Shown here: positions 1 to 11,879 of the stretch, piece by piece
Position numbering within the stretch: position 1 is the stretch's first letter
How the letters are laid out: every line of letters begins with the position of its first letter
Assembly (NCBI GenBank): GCA_015680685.1
Contig: MNCI01019113.1
Coordinates: 302,301 to 366,300 of the forward strand
From: Gnetum montanum
Taxonomy: Eukaryota > Streptophyta > Gnetopsida > Gnetales > Gnetaceae
DNA: 64,000 nucleotides
Reading direction: 5' to 3'
Notes under the pieces: model-generated
What the model saw: the letters and a program-made list of their open reading frames with translations, nothing else
Told to the model about the DNA's origin: nothing
The model's database searches: none
Position numbers and translations under genes: made by a program

Positions 1-125
1 CACATTAACTACTAAGTTTATTTGGAGGTATCTGGGCCTTGGTGTTGCCAGAGACCAACAGGCACCTAAATCCTGTTTGAGGACACTCGTTGGCAGTCGC
101 GTCCCAAACGGTCACCAACACATAG
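1..125. other. Unassigned sequence left of the A1 junction
   Basis: These bases do not match the gag that precedes the equivalent point in the second family-A copy (around 36170). Homology between copies starts abruptly at about 126. The segment has more CpG than the following DNA. It may be another insertion or a deletion junction; no coding potential was recognised. Confidence 0.4.
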
Positions 126-1260
126 GTAGATATTATTCTCTCTTACATCAATGCCCTAGCCATGATTATTCTCAAAGGAAATAACTTCACCACATCATAG
201 ATGGGCTCAAAGTAGAAACTAGAAGAACTCTTGGGGTTTATGCCCAAAGGAGACTATTCAAACTAAGAACTCATCAGATACAAAGGTTGATAGAGTAGGT
301 AGCAAAAGAAGAAGGTGAGTTATAAAAAAGAAAAAGTGTAAAAGAATATAATAGGGACACTACCATCAAGAAAAGGGAGGTTCAATTCTATGACAAGGAG
401 GAGTCACCACTTGACGAGATGGTGAATAGGAAAACCTTACCCATACAAAAATATTTTTTTAATATTTTGGAAAAGGTTGATAAATTATGGGACTCTTTGA
501 ATGAAAAATTCCATACTACTATGAAGATTGCTAAAGAATCCAAAGAGTAGAATAGTGATCACAATCGTAGGAGGCAGAAGGAAGCTAAACATGCCTACCA
601 AAGAGGTAAGGGAAAAGTTACTACAGTAGAAGAAGTTGTGGAGACAAATTTTGATGATGAAGTTGGATGTGACATTTGTCAATATGAACATCCAAAGGGA
701 TGTTGCCCTGTGGTGTCACACTTACAAGAGTCTAGGATGTATGCATTAAATCCTCGACTAGCATGGAGGTAAGCACCCAACTAATTACCTTATCCTCAAG
801 GTAATCTAAGGTAGTTCCACCAGCAACAATAAGCTTACTATTCAAGTGAAGCTCCACCACAACCATATGAGCAATACTAGCAATGGCAGCAACCACAATC
901 ATGGGGAATATGATCGTCAAGATAGTAGTACCCTTACACACAACTAGATCCATATGTGTACTATGTTCATCAACCTATTTCTCCATGAAGCTCTACTAGC
1001 CACACCTTATTCCAACATCATTATTATCCTCCAGGGTAACATTGAACTCATTCACCATCTACTTGAGGGAAGCACCCATATCCATACCACCCTCCACATT
1101 TGTCTACACACATCCCTCTACCCTCAACCCAGTTACCTCTTATTCTATTCATGCAAGGTGAAATTCCCCCATAGCCATAGCAACGAAATGCTACAAGGGT
1201 TGTAAATTTACAGTCGTTCTTCCACCCGAGTGGTTGAAATAATTGATCTATGAAATGACC
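126..1260 (+). pseudogene. gag remnant of A1
   Basis: Structural polyprotein remnant, 5'-truncated. It aligns with the A2 segment at 36175-37260. The conserved part continues from the capsid-like region into a lysine/glutamate-rich stretch, then a segment with Cys and His residues spaced somewhat like a zinc knuckle (around 660-710), then a Pro/Gln/Tyr/His-rich tail from about 780. The tail is crossed by stops, mainly TAG and TAA where glutamine codons are expected. The gag assignment rests on position upstream of the protease and on composition; no strong motif proves it. Confidence 0.6.
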
Positions 1261-1379
1261 ATTTTTTCAACCCAAAAGTCCTCCCAAATCCTCACAACTT
1301 AATGTGGCTAGTTTTCTTGTATCTCAAATAGCCTCATCCTCTACATCAAACACATTTGAGAGCCCTTCAAGCCAAATGC

Positions 1380-1860
1380 CTCTTCAGATCTGCATTGTGA
1401 TGTTAACTCATGATGTCTCTAATTAGATCAAGGTTGGTAACCTTTCCATGAAAAGATCTAACCTAGGAAGTCCTCTTATTTACTTACAAATTGCTGGACG
1501 TGAGCCATGCAAGGCTCTTCTTGATTCTAGTTCTAGTGTTAATCTCATCTCCTATGACATGTATAAGGCCTAGAACCTACCACCTCTTAAGAAGAGAAAT
1601 ATCCAATTAGAATTGGTAGACTAGTCAATCACTATCCCTTTGGGATTAGTAGAGGACATTGTGACCATAGTTTGTGGATGGTCCTATCCTATTGATTTTC
1701 TAGTGATCAAGGTAGAAAAATACAAAGGTGACTTCCACATAATTATGGGATGTGCATGGTTGAGCACTTTTGATGCATGAATGAGCATTAGGAACCTCTC
1801 CTTGAAAATCTCCAAGGAAAATGAATTTGGATGGCTTAAGAAGAAGCAAGTTCCATACAT
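1380..1860 (+). pseudogene. Retropepsin-type aspartic protease remnant of A1
   Basis: This would cut the Gag-Pol polyprotein. The active-site region reads LLDSSSSVNLIS near 1525-1560, matching the LLD-x-G-SSVNL block usual in Athila/Gymny-like proteases with the glycine replaced by serine. Downstream are the block TIPLGLVEDI (about 1630-1665) and a second strand ending near 1790. An in-frame stop lies just after MYKA (about 1572). A2 carries the same blocks at 37430-37870. Loss of the active-site glycine and the stops make it inactive. Confidence 0.7.
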
Positions 1861-3270
1861 CATGTACAACAATAATGGGTACAATTACACGCAAAAAATA
1901 TGGTCCATTAAAAGTACATTCATCAAAGCATGCAATCAGTGTGCACATGAAATGGATATCTAAAGGTGCCTGTATGTAGCAGCCACAAAATAGTAGGGCA
2001 CTTAGTGCCTAATAGCTGACTCTTATAGTAGCACACTATGCATGGAACCTACTGAGAGCCTGACATGTGCCTATGTCAAGGGCATGGGTGAACTTGAGCA
2101 AATTCATCATCAACTCTCTAATGATGAAAATGATGATACCTATTGGGGAGAGTTGGAAATCCATGATAATTTCAAGATAGAGCCCCTAGAGTTAAAAGAT
2201 CTACCAACTGACATGGAGTATGCATTTTTTAAAAATGGCAAGCTAGTTATAATCAATTCAAATCTTGCTCTTGAACAAGAAGACAAGTAGTTTAAAGTGG
2301 TCACCAAATGGCCAACAACCTTTGCTTGGTCATATTTTGAACTGATTAGAATTGATTTGTGGATATGCCAACATCATATCTACACTGACCTGGCCATGAA
2401 ATTAAGAAGGTAGTCACAAAGGTCATTGAACCCTAAGTTGAAGCAGATCATCAAACAGAAAATAGAATAACTCTTGAAGGCAAGGTTCATCTATTCCATT
2501 GTGGATAGTGAGTGGGTTAGTCCACTCATAATTGTGTCAAAGAAAGGTGGTAATTGGTAGGTCTACATCGACTTTAGGTTGTTGGATATGGAAACATTTA
2601 AAGATCATTTTCCATTGCCATTTGTGGACCAAGTATTGGACACTATATCTGGGCATTGCTATTATAGCTTCTTGGATGATTATAGTGGCTATAACTAAAT
2701 CCAAATTACACTAGAAGATTAGGTCAAAACAACATTCACAAGTTCCTGGGGGACTTTTGCATATTGCAAGATGTCATTTGGTCTATGAAATGCCCCTACA
2801 ACATTTCAACACCTAGTCCTTAGTATTTTTCAATAGCAGACTAGTATCAGGGTAGAAGTCTTTATGGATGACTTCTCTACCTATGGGGCTACATTTGAGC
2901 AAGCCTTGGATTGCTTTGAGTAAGTATTGAAAAGATGTGTTGAAATAAACCTTAGGCTCAATTGGCAGAAAATCCATTTAATGGTCCAAGAAGGCATAGT
3001 ACTAGGACATAGAATTACTCAAGCAGGAATTGAGACAGACCTAAAAAAGATAAGGATCATACAAAGAATTACATGATAGCTAGAGATAGTCAAAGATATT
3101 TGATCATTCCTTGGACACATTGGCTACTACTGGTGGTTTATAGAGAATTTTTCTAAGATCACAAAGCCATTGGTCGAGCTTACAAAGAAATATGCTCCAC
3201 TAATCTGGACTAAGGAACGTGAACATGCATTCTAATAACTAAAGGAAAAACTCATAGAAACTCCAATTCT
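1861..3270 (+). pseudogene. Linker and reverse transcriptase remnant of A1
   Basis: The linker includes an 82-codon open stretch (2042-2290) rich in acidic residues. RT homology starts near 2440: block DSEWVSPLIIVSKKGG at about 2505-2550, then DFRLLDME, LDDYSGYN, and the catalytic box FMDD at 2861-2872, which is intact here. The MPFGL-NAPATFQ block near 2770-2810 is recognisable. Stop codons replace several Trp and Gln positions seen in A2, for example TAG where A2 has TGG near 2557. It is a degenerate Athila-type RT. Confidence 0.8.
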
Positions 3271-3279
3271 ATGAATACC

Positions 3280-3700
3280 AAACTAGTTCAGACCATCTCA
3301 TATAATGACAGATGCATCTAGTTATGCCTTAGGAGCTATGCTTATGTAATTGGATGATAAGAAACATTCATTCTACATCCACTATGCAAGTTGAAGCATT
3401 GTGGATGCATAGTTGAATTACACCATAATTGAGAAAGGACTAATGGTAGTGGTGTATGCTCTCAAAAAGTTCAAGCACTACGTTCTTAGCTATAAGGTGC
3501 TTGTGCACATAGATCATAGTGCCATCCACTTCCTAATGAATAAACTAATGGTGAGCCCCTGTATCATACAATGGCTTGTGATCTTGCAGGAATTCGATCT
3601 CACAATGGTAGATTGAAAGGGGACTAAGAATGTGATCACTAACCATCTCTCTCGGTTAAGATGGGATAACAAAGAGGAGAAGAGCCTGCTTTGTGATCAA
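3280..3700 (+). pseudogene. RNase H remnant of A1
   Basis: RNase H removes the RNA of the RNA-DNA hybrid during reverse transcription. The domain starts at MTDASSYALGAM (about 3306) and continues through an open 67-codon stretch (3413-3616) with HIDHSAIHFLMNK. It ends with the LQEFDL...HLSRLRWDN segment typical of the Athila/Tat group. Only one RNase H is present before integrase, unlike the Tat-like family B in this window. Confidence 0.75.
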
Positions 3701-3779
3701 TTTTTAGATGATCTTCTCTTTACAAAAGCAATAAATGACCAAGTGCCTATTGAACCAAAATGATATGATGGCATCATCA

Positions 3780-4990
3780 CTTACCTTCTAAGGTAGGATA
3801 TGCCACAAGATTTGGACTTTAGGAAGAAACAACAGTTTCTTCATTGGGCTAAGTACTTCATGGAAATCAACGGATACCTTTACAAGGTGTGTGTCGATAG
3901 CTTGGTTTGTTGGTGTGTCCCTAATGTAGACCAATTGTGCAATCTCCAAGATGCTCATGAAGGCTCTTGTGGAGGCCACCATGTGGGGAGATGCATGGCC
4001 ATAAAAATCCTAATGGTAGGATATTATTGGCCTACAATCTTCAGAGATGTCCATCAATTTGTCTAATCCTATGAATGTTGTCAATGACATGGTGGGATAA
4101 TAGCTCAAATGGAGAGTTCTCAATAGTGGATTTAACCACTAGAGCCCTTTGACATATGGAGTATAGACTTCATGGATCCCATCACACCCATGTCCAATGG
4201 AAAGGCATACTTCATCATAGCAATTGACTACTACATCAAATGAACAAAAGCAACAACTGTCACTGATTGTACATCATCCACTACTACTAGATTTGCACAA
4301 CAACATATTGTAAATAGGTTTAGGGTGCCACGTGCATTGATTTCTGACAATGGAACCCATTTTACAAGTGCCACCATTTGTAAGTTGATGCAACATTTGG
4401 GGGTTGAACATAAATTAATAACATCCTATCAACCCCAAGCCAACAGTCAAGTAGAAGTCACTAATAGGGAGATCACAAAGATCCTAACAAGGACCGTAAG
4501 AAAATGTAGGAGAGACTAGAGCACAAAACTCAATGATGCCCTCTAGGCCTACTGCTCAATGTGAAAATTCCCTATAGGCTACTCTCCCTATGAGCTAGTG
4601 TATAGAAAACTTCCAACACTTCTAATCCAATTTAAGCCTATGACTTGGACCTTGACCTTAGCTTAGCACAAAGAGAAATATTGATCAACTTGAATGTGCT
4701 AGATGAAAATCGAATAGTGGCCATATTTTTGAATGTAGTGCACATGGCATATAATAAAAACCATCATGACCTTAAAATATGGAAAATAAAATTTTAACTT
4801 GTAAATAAGGTTCTCTATTGGAACCCCAGACACGTACCCTAGAAAATAAAGTTCCAAACATTGTGGGAGGGACTTTATATAATTGATGAAACCTTTTTCT
4901 TTGGGGCCATGTTAAACTACAAACCTAAGAGCCCAAACAAAAAGTAGTTGGTCAACATTCAATAAGTAAAACCTTTGCATGAGCCAAAGG
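3780..4990 (+). pseudogene. Integrase remnant of A1
   Basis: Integrase joins element DNA to the host chromosome. The N-terminal zinc-binding-like part (His/His/Cys/Cys) lies at 3940-4090. The core runs from IWSIDFMDP (about 4157) through ALISDNGTHF (about 4334) to the block ending QVEVTNREITKIL (about 4447-4480), so the D, D and E positions can be seen. Stops replace Trp codons at about 4517, 4545 and 4562, where A2 reads TGG. The C-terminal part extends to about 4960. Unlike A2, this copy is not inverted. Confidence 0.8.
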
Positions 4991-4999
4991 AAGCTAGTG

Positions 5000-7159
5000 T
5001 AATAACTAATACTTTAATGGATGGAAAACCATGCTCAAGTTTTTAGATCTCCTCCTTTCAACTCAATCATGGGGGAGATGGCCATCTGTGCTAACCCTAC
5101 ATGTGGCTCAGTTTTTTCTAATTGTTGTTTTACACATTTTTGTCTTTGCAATTTGTTTTTTTCACATCTTTTTGATTATTGAACTTTTTTCTATTTTGAA
5201 CCATTTTTTATTTTACATTATCATTAGTACATCTATACATTTCTTGAATATTTTATACTTTCTTATATATTTTACTTTATTTTTAGTATGTGATTTTTAT
5301 TATTTTTGCTATTAAAAGTGCTTTATTGCAACATGACACAATGGTGTTATATCTATTACTAATGGTGGTTTGTGCTTTATGTTTTGTTTGCTAATGTCTC
5401 ATTTCTATTTTTGAATTTTTGTGCCAATGGCTGAGTCATGGTTTCTATTTCATGGAACAGGCAGTGAGTCCACGACATCCACCCATCCACAAACTCTATG
5501 GTTTTTCTTGTTTTGAAAATTTGATGTCCCTTTCATTAAATAAAGTTTTAATAAATTCATAACCTCGATAGTTTCCAGAATTGGGAAGGATTCAAAGGTT
5601 TGCACAGTGTGTAACTTCAAGGGAACTCAATACTCTTTATACTTTTCTACTTGCTCAGGTGCATCAATGTTTTCATAGACTTCTTAATGTTCCCTGTCAA
5701 CCAATAATAAGAAGTTCAATAAAGTCTTTGCATGGTGTGGTTCCCATCCAAAAAGAAACAAAATAAATAAATAAGAAAAAACATCATGGGAATTCAAAGC
5801 ACATCGCTTACACAAAAAATTGGGCTACAAGCATTAGTTATGGAACTAGAAAGACATGTTACCCGTGCTTGAAGGTTCCCTCTAACTAAGGCCCTCTCTC
5901 ACTTCTTATTTCTCTTTTCTTCTCTTTATGGAATCGTGGTTGTTCTGTGGGAGCACTCTTGTGTCTTGAGGGGGTGGATCAATCTTGGAGTGGCGATGCG
6001 AAGTCACTAAGAGAGGTTTGTTTTGGTTTGCACTAAGATTGGATCTTCTCAAGTCATTTTAAACATAAAATCCACAAGGGACTTTTTATGACCTCAATTT
6101 GGAATTCCATTCCACATTTTCTATCATCCATTTATGCTTACCATCACTCACCTTACTGCTGATGTCCATGTTCTTGATTCAATGTCTTGGTCTAATGTAC
6201 TTGAATTCTTTGGTAGAATCTTTCAAGTTTTTGTCCTTAACTTCCATCAAACATTAATCACCTATGGGGTCCTTGGACTCCTTAGGTTGAGGTTATGCAA
6301 GAGTAAAAAAGGCATGTGCCTACTATGGGGATGACCCAGTTGCATCTCTCTTAGTTGGATTTGTTAAGCACCTTATCCTTAGGCATTCTTGCAATCAAAC
6401 TCTTTCATATGCCCATTTTCTACATCCAACCATGTGATCCTTTACATATTTTGTTTAATAAACACATTCTCCATTAAATTTTTTAATTTTTGAGCTTTCA
6501 AATACCCTCTTCAATGATTTCATCATATTATTGGCTTTTCTAGGACTCCATGGACCCCAAATTCATTGAAAATTCCCTTATATTTTGTTTAAATATATTC
6601 AATTTTAAAATTTTCCCTATGAGTTTCATATACAAGGCCTCATTGACAAAGCAGAGACATATACAAGGCCCCATATACATGGCGCCATCAATGTAGTGGA
6701 AAAATACTATATATATGTATGACTCCACTTTAAAATTTTTACATTTTCTAACAAACACCAAGGGAGTTTTTCAGATTTTTAGAGCCTAGAACCTTCCAGA
6801 GCCCATAACTTCCTCATCATTTATCCAAATCACTCCATTCTTCAACCTTGCAGCTACCAAAGGTAAGCTCTTTGTCATGAGGGCCACAAATGTGCATTTT
6901 TGAAAAAAAATTGCCATTTTTCTAACTCCCATAAAGGTTTAACTAAGAAATCAACTATTAAGTACCAAATTATAAGAGTTAAACCTTTCCAACAAGCTCT
7001 GGTGGCATTTATAATAAATAATTAATAAACTAATAATAAAATAATCAATCTACCATGGTCAAACCTTAGCCAAAGTGTAACTAATTGATGAGATAAGGTA
7101 TTCAAAAATTTAAAGTTACACATTATATCTACTAATCCACGGATGTGTTGTAATCACAG
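5000..7159 (+). other. Conserved non-coding spacer between integrase and additional ORF (A1)
   Basis: About 2.1 kb with no coding continuity, yet collinear with 41000-43108 in A2. It starts with an AT-rich stretch after a purine-rich motif (GGGGGAGATGG near 5071). It contains the GGCCCCAT-type motif also seen in the family LTR (6640-6690) and a TATA-like run (TATATATATG, about 6709), some 450 bp before the additional-ORF start. It could supply splice or promoter functions for that ORF; this is inference. Confidence 0.55.
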
Positions 7160-7393
7160 ATGGCATCAAAAGGAAAACACATGCAAGAAGAAGGACTATC
7201 TCAACCAAGGAAGAAACAACTTAGAACAAGAAGGGGACAAGAACTAAAAAGAACCACTTGCAACCCATGACAAAGGTTCTCTTAGGGAAGAGGCTAAGGT
7301 GAAATCTATTTGATAGATTCTAGAACCAATAGCAGCAATAGAACATTCCCACCTGGATGATGCACTAGCTCAACAAGCAAATCTTGAGGTGAC
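7160..7393 (+). pseudogene. Additional ORF of A1, 5' part, interrupted by family B
   Basis: This matches the first part of the long additional ORF of A2 (43109 onward), including the ATG and the basic start MASKGKHMQEEG. Further on, ALAQQANLEV corresponds to ALAHQENIKV in A2. Homology stops at about 7393, where the family-B LTR begins. The rest of the ORF resumes near 31610. Several stops are present. Function is unknown; see the A2 entry. Confidence 0.65.
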
Positions 7394-8130
7394 TATAATG
7401 CTTGAAGATGTTGATGGCTAAAACACCAAGGTCCACAGGTGCATATCCTAGCCTTGAATTTGCATGAGGTCCTTTTGGAGGTGGAGATGGGGTGCCCTGG
7501 AAGGTCTGTTCAATTAAACAAGGACTTACTAGATGTAATGGGGGTGCAACATGGTTAGCTATAGTGCTATTGTGAGATAGTGCTAAGGGTACAGGCAATG
7601 TTTACAGTACTTGCAGTGTTTACGATGTCAGTGGGGTCAAGCATAGTTATAGGCACTAAAGGAGGCAAGCGTAGTCAAGATTTTTAACAAGGTAGCTAGT
7701 GTCAACATGTAAGGACCACCACCTGAGCATAATTCAAGCTTGTTTATGCAATAAAAATTACGATAAATGCAAATAAAGTGCAAAAAATGCAAAGAAATGA
7801 AGAAAATGGAGTAGAATACCACCCAAAATGGGGTTGAGTGTCCTTCACCATAAGGGGGTTTAGAAGGTACACACTGTATAGCAAGTGTAGGTGGATAGTG
7901 TGGTCATAGTTCTTAGGTTGTTTGACCATGAAGACTGGTGTTTTTCCTAGGCATCTGCATTTGTTAGGTTAACTATTGTGATGTATTGCTAGATGCGGTG
8001 TTCTGTTGGTGGTCTACCACTTTTTCCATTCGCTCATTCACTAATTGCTTATTGAACTTGTCAAACTAGAATGGGCCCCCTCTCTTCCTCTCTTCCCCCC
8101 CTCCCCCATTGAAAACATTAAGGGCACTAG

Positions 8131-8178
8131 TATTTATAGGTTTAGGGTTAGTGGGAAATGCAAGATGGCTGCCACGTG
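8131..8178 (-). promoter_or_regulatory. LTR promoter: TATA box and G-box
   Basis: On the minus strand TATAAATA sits at 8138-8131 and the G-box core CACGTG at 8178-8173, about 35 bp upstream. Just downstream of the TATA box the minus strand has a 32-nt purine run (8107-8076), which would fall at or after the start of transcription. Promoter function is inferred from layout. Confidence 0.5.
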
Positions 8179-8556
8179 GTAGATGGGATGGCTAGGACTA
8201 CACTCAGCATAGTTACTGTTCATGTGGTATATCAATGGGGCTGATGGTGTTGTGCTTTGCTATGCTCTATCGAACTTTGCAAGACTATGAGACTGTTACC
8301 ACACTACCAATCGCATGTGTGTGCACTAAGAGGACTGTGAGGTACCTAAGAAATGACACTTGGAGACTATGCTCTGTGGGACTACTTTATCCATGCTCTT
8401 GCATGGGGTTGAGTGTAGTTACAATTTTGGGCCAAAAGGGGATACAAAAAAGAAGTTTTTTTCCAACTACGATTGCCAAAGGTGAGTTGACTACATTCTG
8501 GAGTTGAGCTGAGTATCATTGCTATGTTGTGAAGGCCGTTGGAGACTATCCTTGCT

Positions 8557-9035
8557 GACTACGCTCTTCTAAAAGGTGACTACGCTTTTGGTTGGGGAAG
8601 AGCATTGTGTTGTCCCACAAATGGTAAAATCTATGAGAAAAATGAATTTTTTGTGGACTACGCTCTCCCTAGGAGGCTGACTATGCTCTTAACTAGGGGT
8701 AAGTGTAGTATCAACACTTAACAAAATTTGTGAAGCTGATCTCCTTTTAACTACGTTCTCCCTAAGAGGCTAACTATGCCCTCAATTGGGGTCGATTGTA
8801 GTCTCAACACTTAGTAAAATTTGCAAAAATTGGCCTTCTACTGACTACACTCTCCATAACTACACTGTCTACACTCTAGAATGGTGTACTTGGGGGAGAG
8901 TGTAGGCTCAACACTTAGGCAAAATTTCAAGATTTTTCCCTTCAATTGACTACACTATGGAAAACTACACTCTCTATGCTTTGTAGAGGGGTTGAGCGTA
9001 ATTCCCACTTTTTGCCAAAATTTGCAACCAGGATG
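8557..9035. repeat. Five-unit tandem repeat (93-105 bp) in U3 of family B
   Basis: Units start at about 8557, 8656, 8749, 8843 and 8948, each with a GACTACGCTCTCC-like start and an ACTTAGYAAAATTTG-like end. Degenerate earlier units are visible near 8364 and 8489. The fourth unit contains CTACACTCTCC and its exact complement GGAGAGTGTAG about 45 bp apart. Related single units occur near 14290, 15520 and 23918. Confidence 0.75.
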
Positions 9036-9050
9036 CCATAGTCTAGATTT

Positions 9051-10194
9051 GGTGTTGTTTCATTGGCTCTTCTATATTGATGTTTGGAGGAGTGACTCAA
9101 GAGACATTAACAAAGAATAGAAAAACACCATAACAAATTTGGCATCAACATCGCTCTTCAGTGCATGATCAAATGTCATTGCACTATCCCCAAAGAGTGC
9201 TATGGATAGTGGCATGCTAGATGGTAGGTGAGAAGTACGAGTAAAAGGTATAGGTGATGTGTTGGGGGTAAAAGGGAGGATAAGGTGCAAATGGGATATT
9301 ATGATGCAAGAACATCACAGTTGATGGTGACCATGGCACCAGAGCAGCTTCTCCTTCAAAATGTTGACCTCTCATTAGAGTGCTTGTGAGAGAGGCAAGG
9401 CATAGGTTCAAGGCTGGGCTAGCTATGAAATTGCTTTACTACTAGATTTCTTGGTGACGTGTTTTTTTCACTTTTTTTTGGCAATGTGAACCTTCTTTAG
9501 GATTTGCACGTTACTAAATGATTACTATGAAGTGCTTCCCATCAAGTGAGTTATGTGTCACTAGATGGGCTTTACTTTGTCATTGATGAAACTACATCAT
9601 GTCTATATGATAGGTGTCTCCTCCCCAAGATCACTTACGTTACATCCCCCTAGGCTTTGATTAGCCGACAGAGGCTTTCCACGGGATGACTTATGTTACG
9701 TTTGCCTTAGGCTCTGAAGATTGATTTGAAGAGGATGCCATGTGGTCATAGCACTTGACAATAAAAAAGGCTTGCAATCTTTGCTATACGAGAAATGAAA
9801 GGGTATCAAGATGTAGGAGTAAATGTGAGTAGGTTCTAATGCTATAATAGAGATATGCACTCTTGAGAGATTTAGCTAGTCTAATCATGCATATCATAGT
9901 GATGTGATGACTTGTTGTTGTGATGAGATGTGCCTTTGTATGATCGCCTGGGACTTCATCCTACAAACACAACTCCAAGAAGATAAGAAACCCACATAAT
10001 ACATAAATGAAAATAGATTGAATATGACAGAATGCAAAAGGAAACATCAATGACACAAGTTGCATAAATTGCAAGTGCTTTATTCTAAAATTGTAGTGTG
10101 CTCACTCGCTTAGTATAGAAGGAGAGTTGTAGTATGCTTTATTGCTTACTTACAGAAGGATGGAAAAAGTTATTAACAATTGATCATGAACCTA
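9051..10194. other. Region between family-B LTR repeats and array, no clear gene
   Basis: No domain was recognised. Two short minus-strand open stretches (9411-9072) are rich in Pro, His and Ser but match nothing recognised here. The region probably includes the outer U3 and the untranslated 3' end of family B. Confidence 0.4.
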
Positions 10195-10480
10195 ATTTAA
10201 AGTTTTGGTAGACCATGGCATTACTAGTTTAAAGTCCTAGAAGATCGTTGGATCCAATTTAAGGTCTTGGTAGACTAGGTTGTGCTAGTTTATAGTCCTA
10301 GTGAACTGGTCTATGCTAGTTTAACATCTTGGTGGATGTGTTGTGCCACTTTAGAGTCATGGCAGACTACTAGTTCAAAGTCTTAGCAGATGCATTAGGC
10401 TAGTTTAATGTCATGTCCCAGGGATGAGCTATGCTAGTTTATAGTCATTGTGGACCTCTATGCTAGTTTAAGGGCGTAGT
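10195..10480 (-). repeat. TGAC-TAAACT tandem array, family B, after integrase
   Basis: About seven degenerate units of 30-45 bp, each centred on a minus-strand core like ATGACTATAAACTAGCA (on the + strand, TGCTAGTTTATAGTCAT). The array lies just downstream of the pol end in element orientation. The same core is found in arrays at 14125, 19560, 29968 and 31080. Confidence 0.75.
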
Positions 10481-10509
10481 GGATGAGAGCTCACCTTGCT
10501 TCATTTATG

Positions 10510-11870
10510 TGCCATGCTACGTGCTAGATATAGTATGGCTTCAAGTTCAAATGGTTCATTATATTGGAAAACTTGTCTCCATCTTGATTAGCAAGCTTGA
10601 ATGCTCTATTGTCATAGGCCTTAGTGACCAAGAAAGTTCCTTCCCAGTTGGCAGAGAATTTATCCATAGGTTCACAAATAGCCTTGAGGACTAGGCTCCC
10701 TTTCCTAATCAGGTGTTGATGCTAGTTATGATGATGCTTTTGCCGTTGCCTTTCTTAATACCATTCAATGTGATCAAGTGTACACATGCACTCCTCCTCT
10801 ATTGAGTTAAGGTCTACAATTCTGAACTTGGTGTTCTAACCTTCATTGATGAGGTCTAAGAGGATTACCCAGAGCAATGAAACTTTCAATTCAAGTGGCA
10901 AGACTACTTCAAATTTTTAAATGAGGTTATAAGGTGTCATACCTATTATTGTTCGATGCGTCATGTGGTTGGCCCAAAGTGTGTAGGTTAGTTGCTCATG
11001 ACATCATTGTTTGTTATTGCTTAGCATCTTCTTAAGGAGGTTAATGATGATCTTGTTGGTAGCCTCTGCTTGGCCATTTTCCTAAGGGTAGTATGGTGAT
11101 GAAAAGGAGTGTTTGATGCCAAAGTGCTTATAAAAGGCTTTGGTTTTGATACTACTAAATTGTAGCCCATTGTACATCAATATGATCATAAATAAGCCAA
11201 AAATGAGTCACTATGTTGTCCAACACAAACTTGCAAACCTGCTGTGATGTTCTCTTCCTAAGGAAAATAACTTCAACCCACTTGGTTACATATTTCGTGG
11301 TGGTTATCATGAAGCTATGTCTTATAGAGGACTTAGGCATTATGGGTTCGATGATGTCCAGGATGCAACATTGAAATGGCCATGTGATTTGCATTGTATG
11401 CAACTTAGTTGATGGCACGTGTATTAAGTTGCTATGTTGTTGACAAGTGTCACATGTTTTGACTTTCTAGACACAATTGCTCTTCATGTAAGGCCAATAG
11501 TAGCCTAGCTATTTGATTTTTTCTGCCATCTCGCTAGGTGCTATGCGACCTTTGCATAGTCCCCCATGGACTTGTTCAACAATTATTTTTGCTTACACAA
11601 GTTAATAGTATGTCATCATGGGATTTGTGACATAACATTTTATCACCTATGATGACATACTACTATGAATGTTTGCATACTATGTCCTTTTGAGCAGTAG
11701 TTAAGTGCTGCAGAGGCTCACCTTGTAGAAGGTACACCTTGATGTCATTATACCATACTATTGTTTGGATGGTACTAATTGTGGCTATGGATGCATCTTC
11801 AATGATTTTCATGATAGGTGTAGTGTAATTTTTCACGAAGGTGGGAAATGCATTGAACATGCTAGGCTCT
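10510..11870 (-). pseudogene. Integrase remnant of family B
   Basis: Read on the minus strand, the segment before the core has WYNDIKVYLLQGEPL (about 11760-11700). The core shows IMPKSSIRHSF and TKWVEVIFLRK (about 11340-11265), a DNIVTHF block, and the YYPQENGQAEATNK block that carries the catalytic Glu (about 11090-11045). The C-terminal part, with a SANWEGTFLV-like stretch, ends near 10510 at KPYY. This ending and the pre-core text fit Tat-lineage integrases. Stops and frameshifts are frequent. Confidence 0.75.
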
Positions 11871-11879
11871 ATACTAAGA

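Larger units (their letters stand above)
7393..9050 (-). repeat. 3' LTR of family B (minus orientation)
   Basis: The first 530 bp align with 24258-24789, defining R/U5. A minus-strand TATAAATA (8138-8131) with a G-box CACGTG (8173-8178) upstream marks U3. U3 continues through a five-unit tandem repeat to about 9035. The outer end of U3 is not resolved. The inner boundary reads CTATAA on the + strand rather than the usual TG, so the terminus may have decayed. Confidence 0.6.

Noticed and set aside
5031-5315. 94-codon hydrophobic open frame after A1 integrase
   Set aside because: Phe/Ile/Leu-rich text comes from a T-rich stretch; the A2 equivalent does not keep it open.
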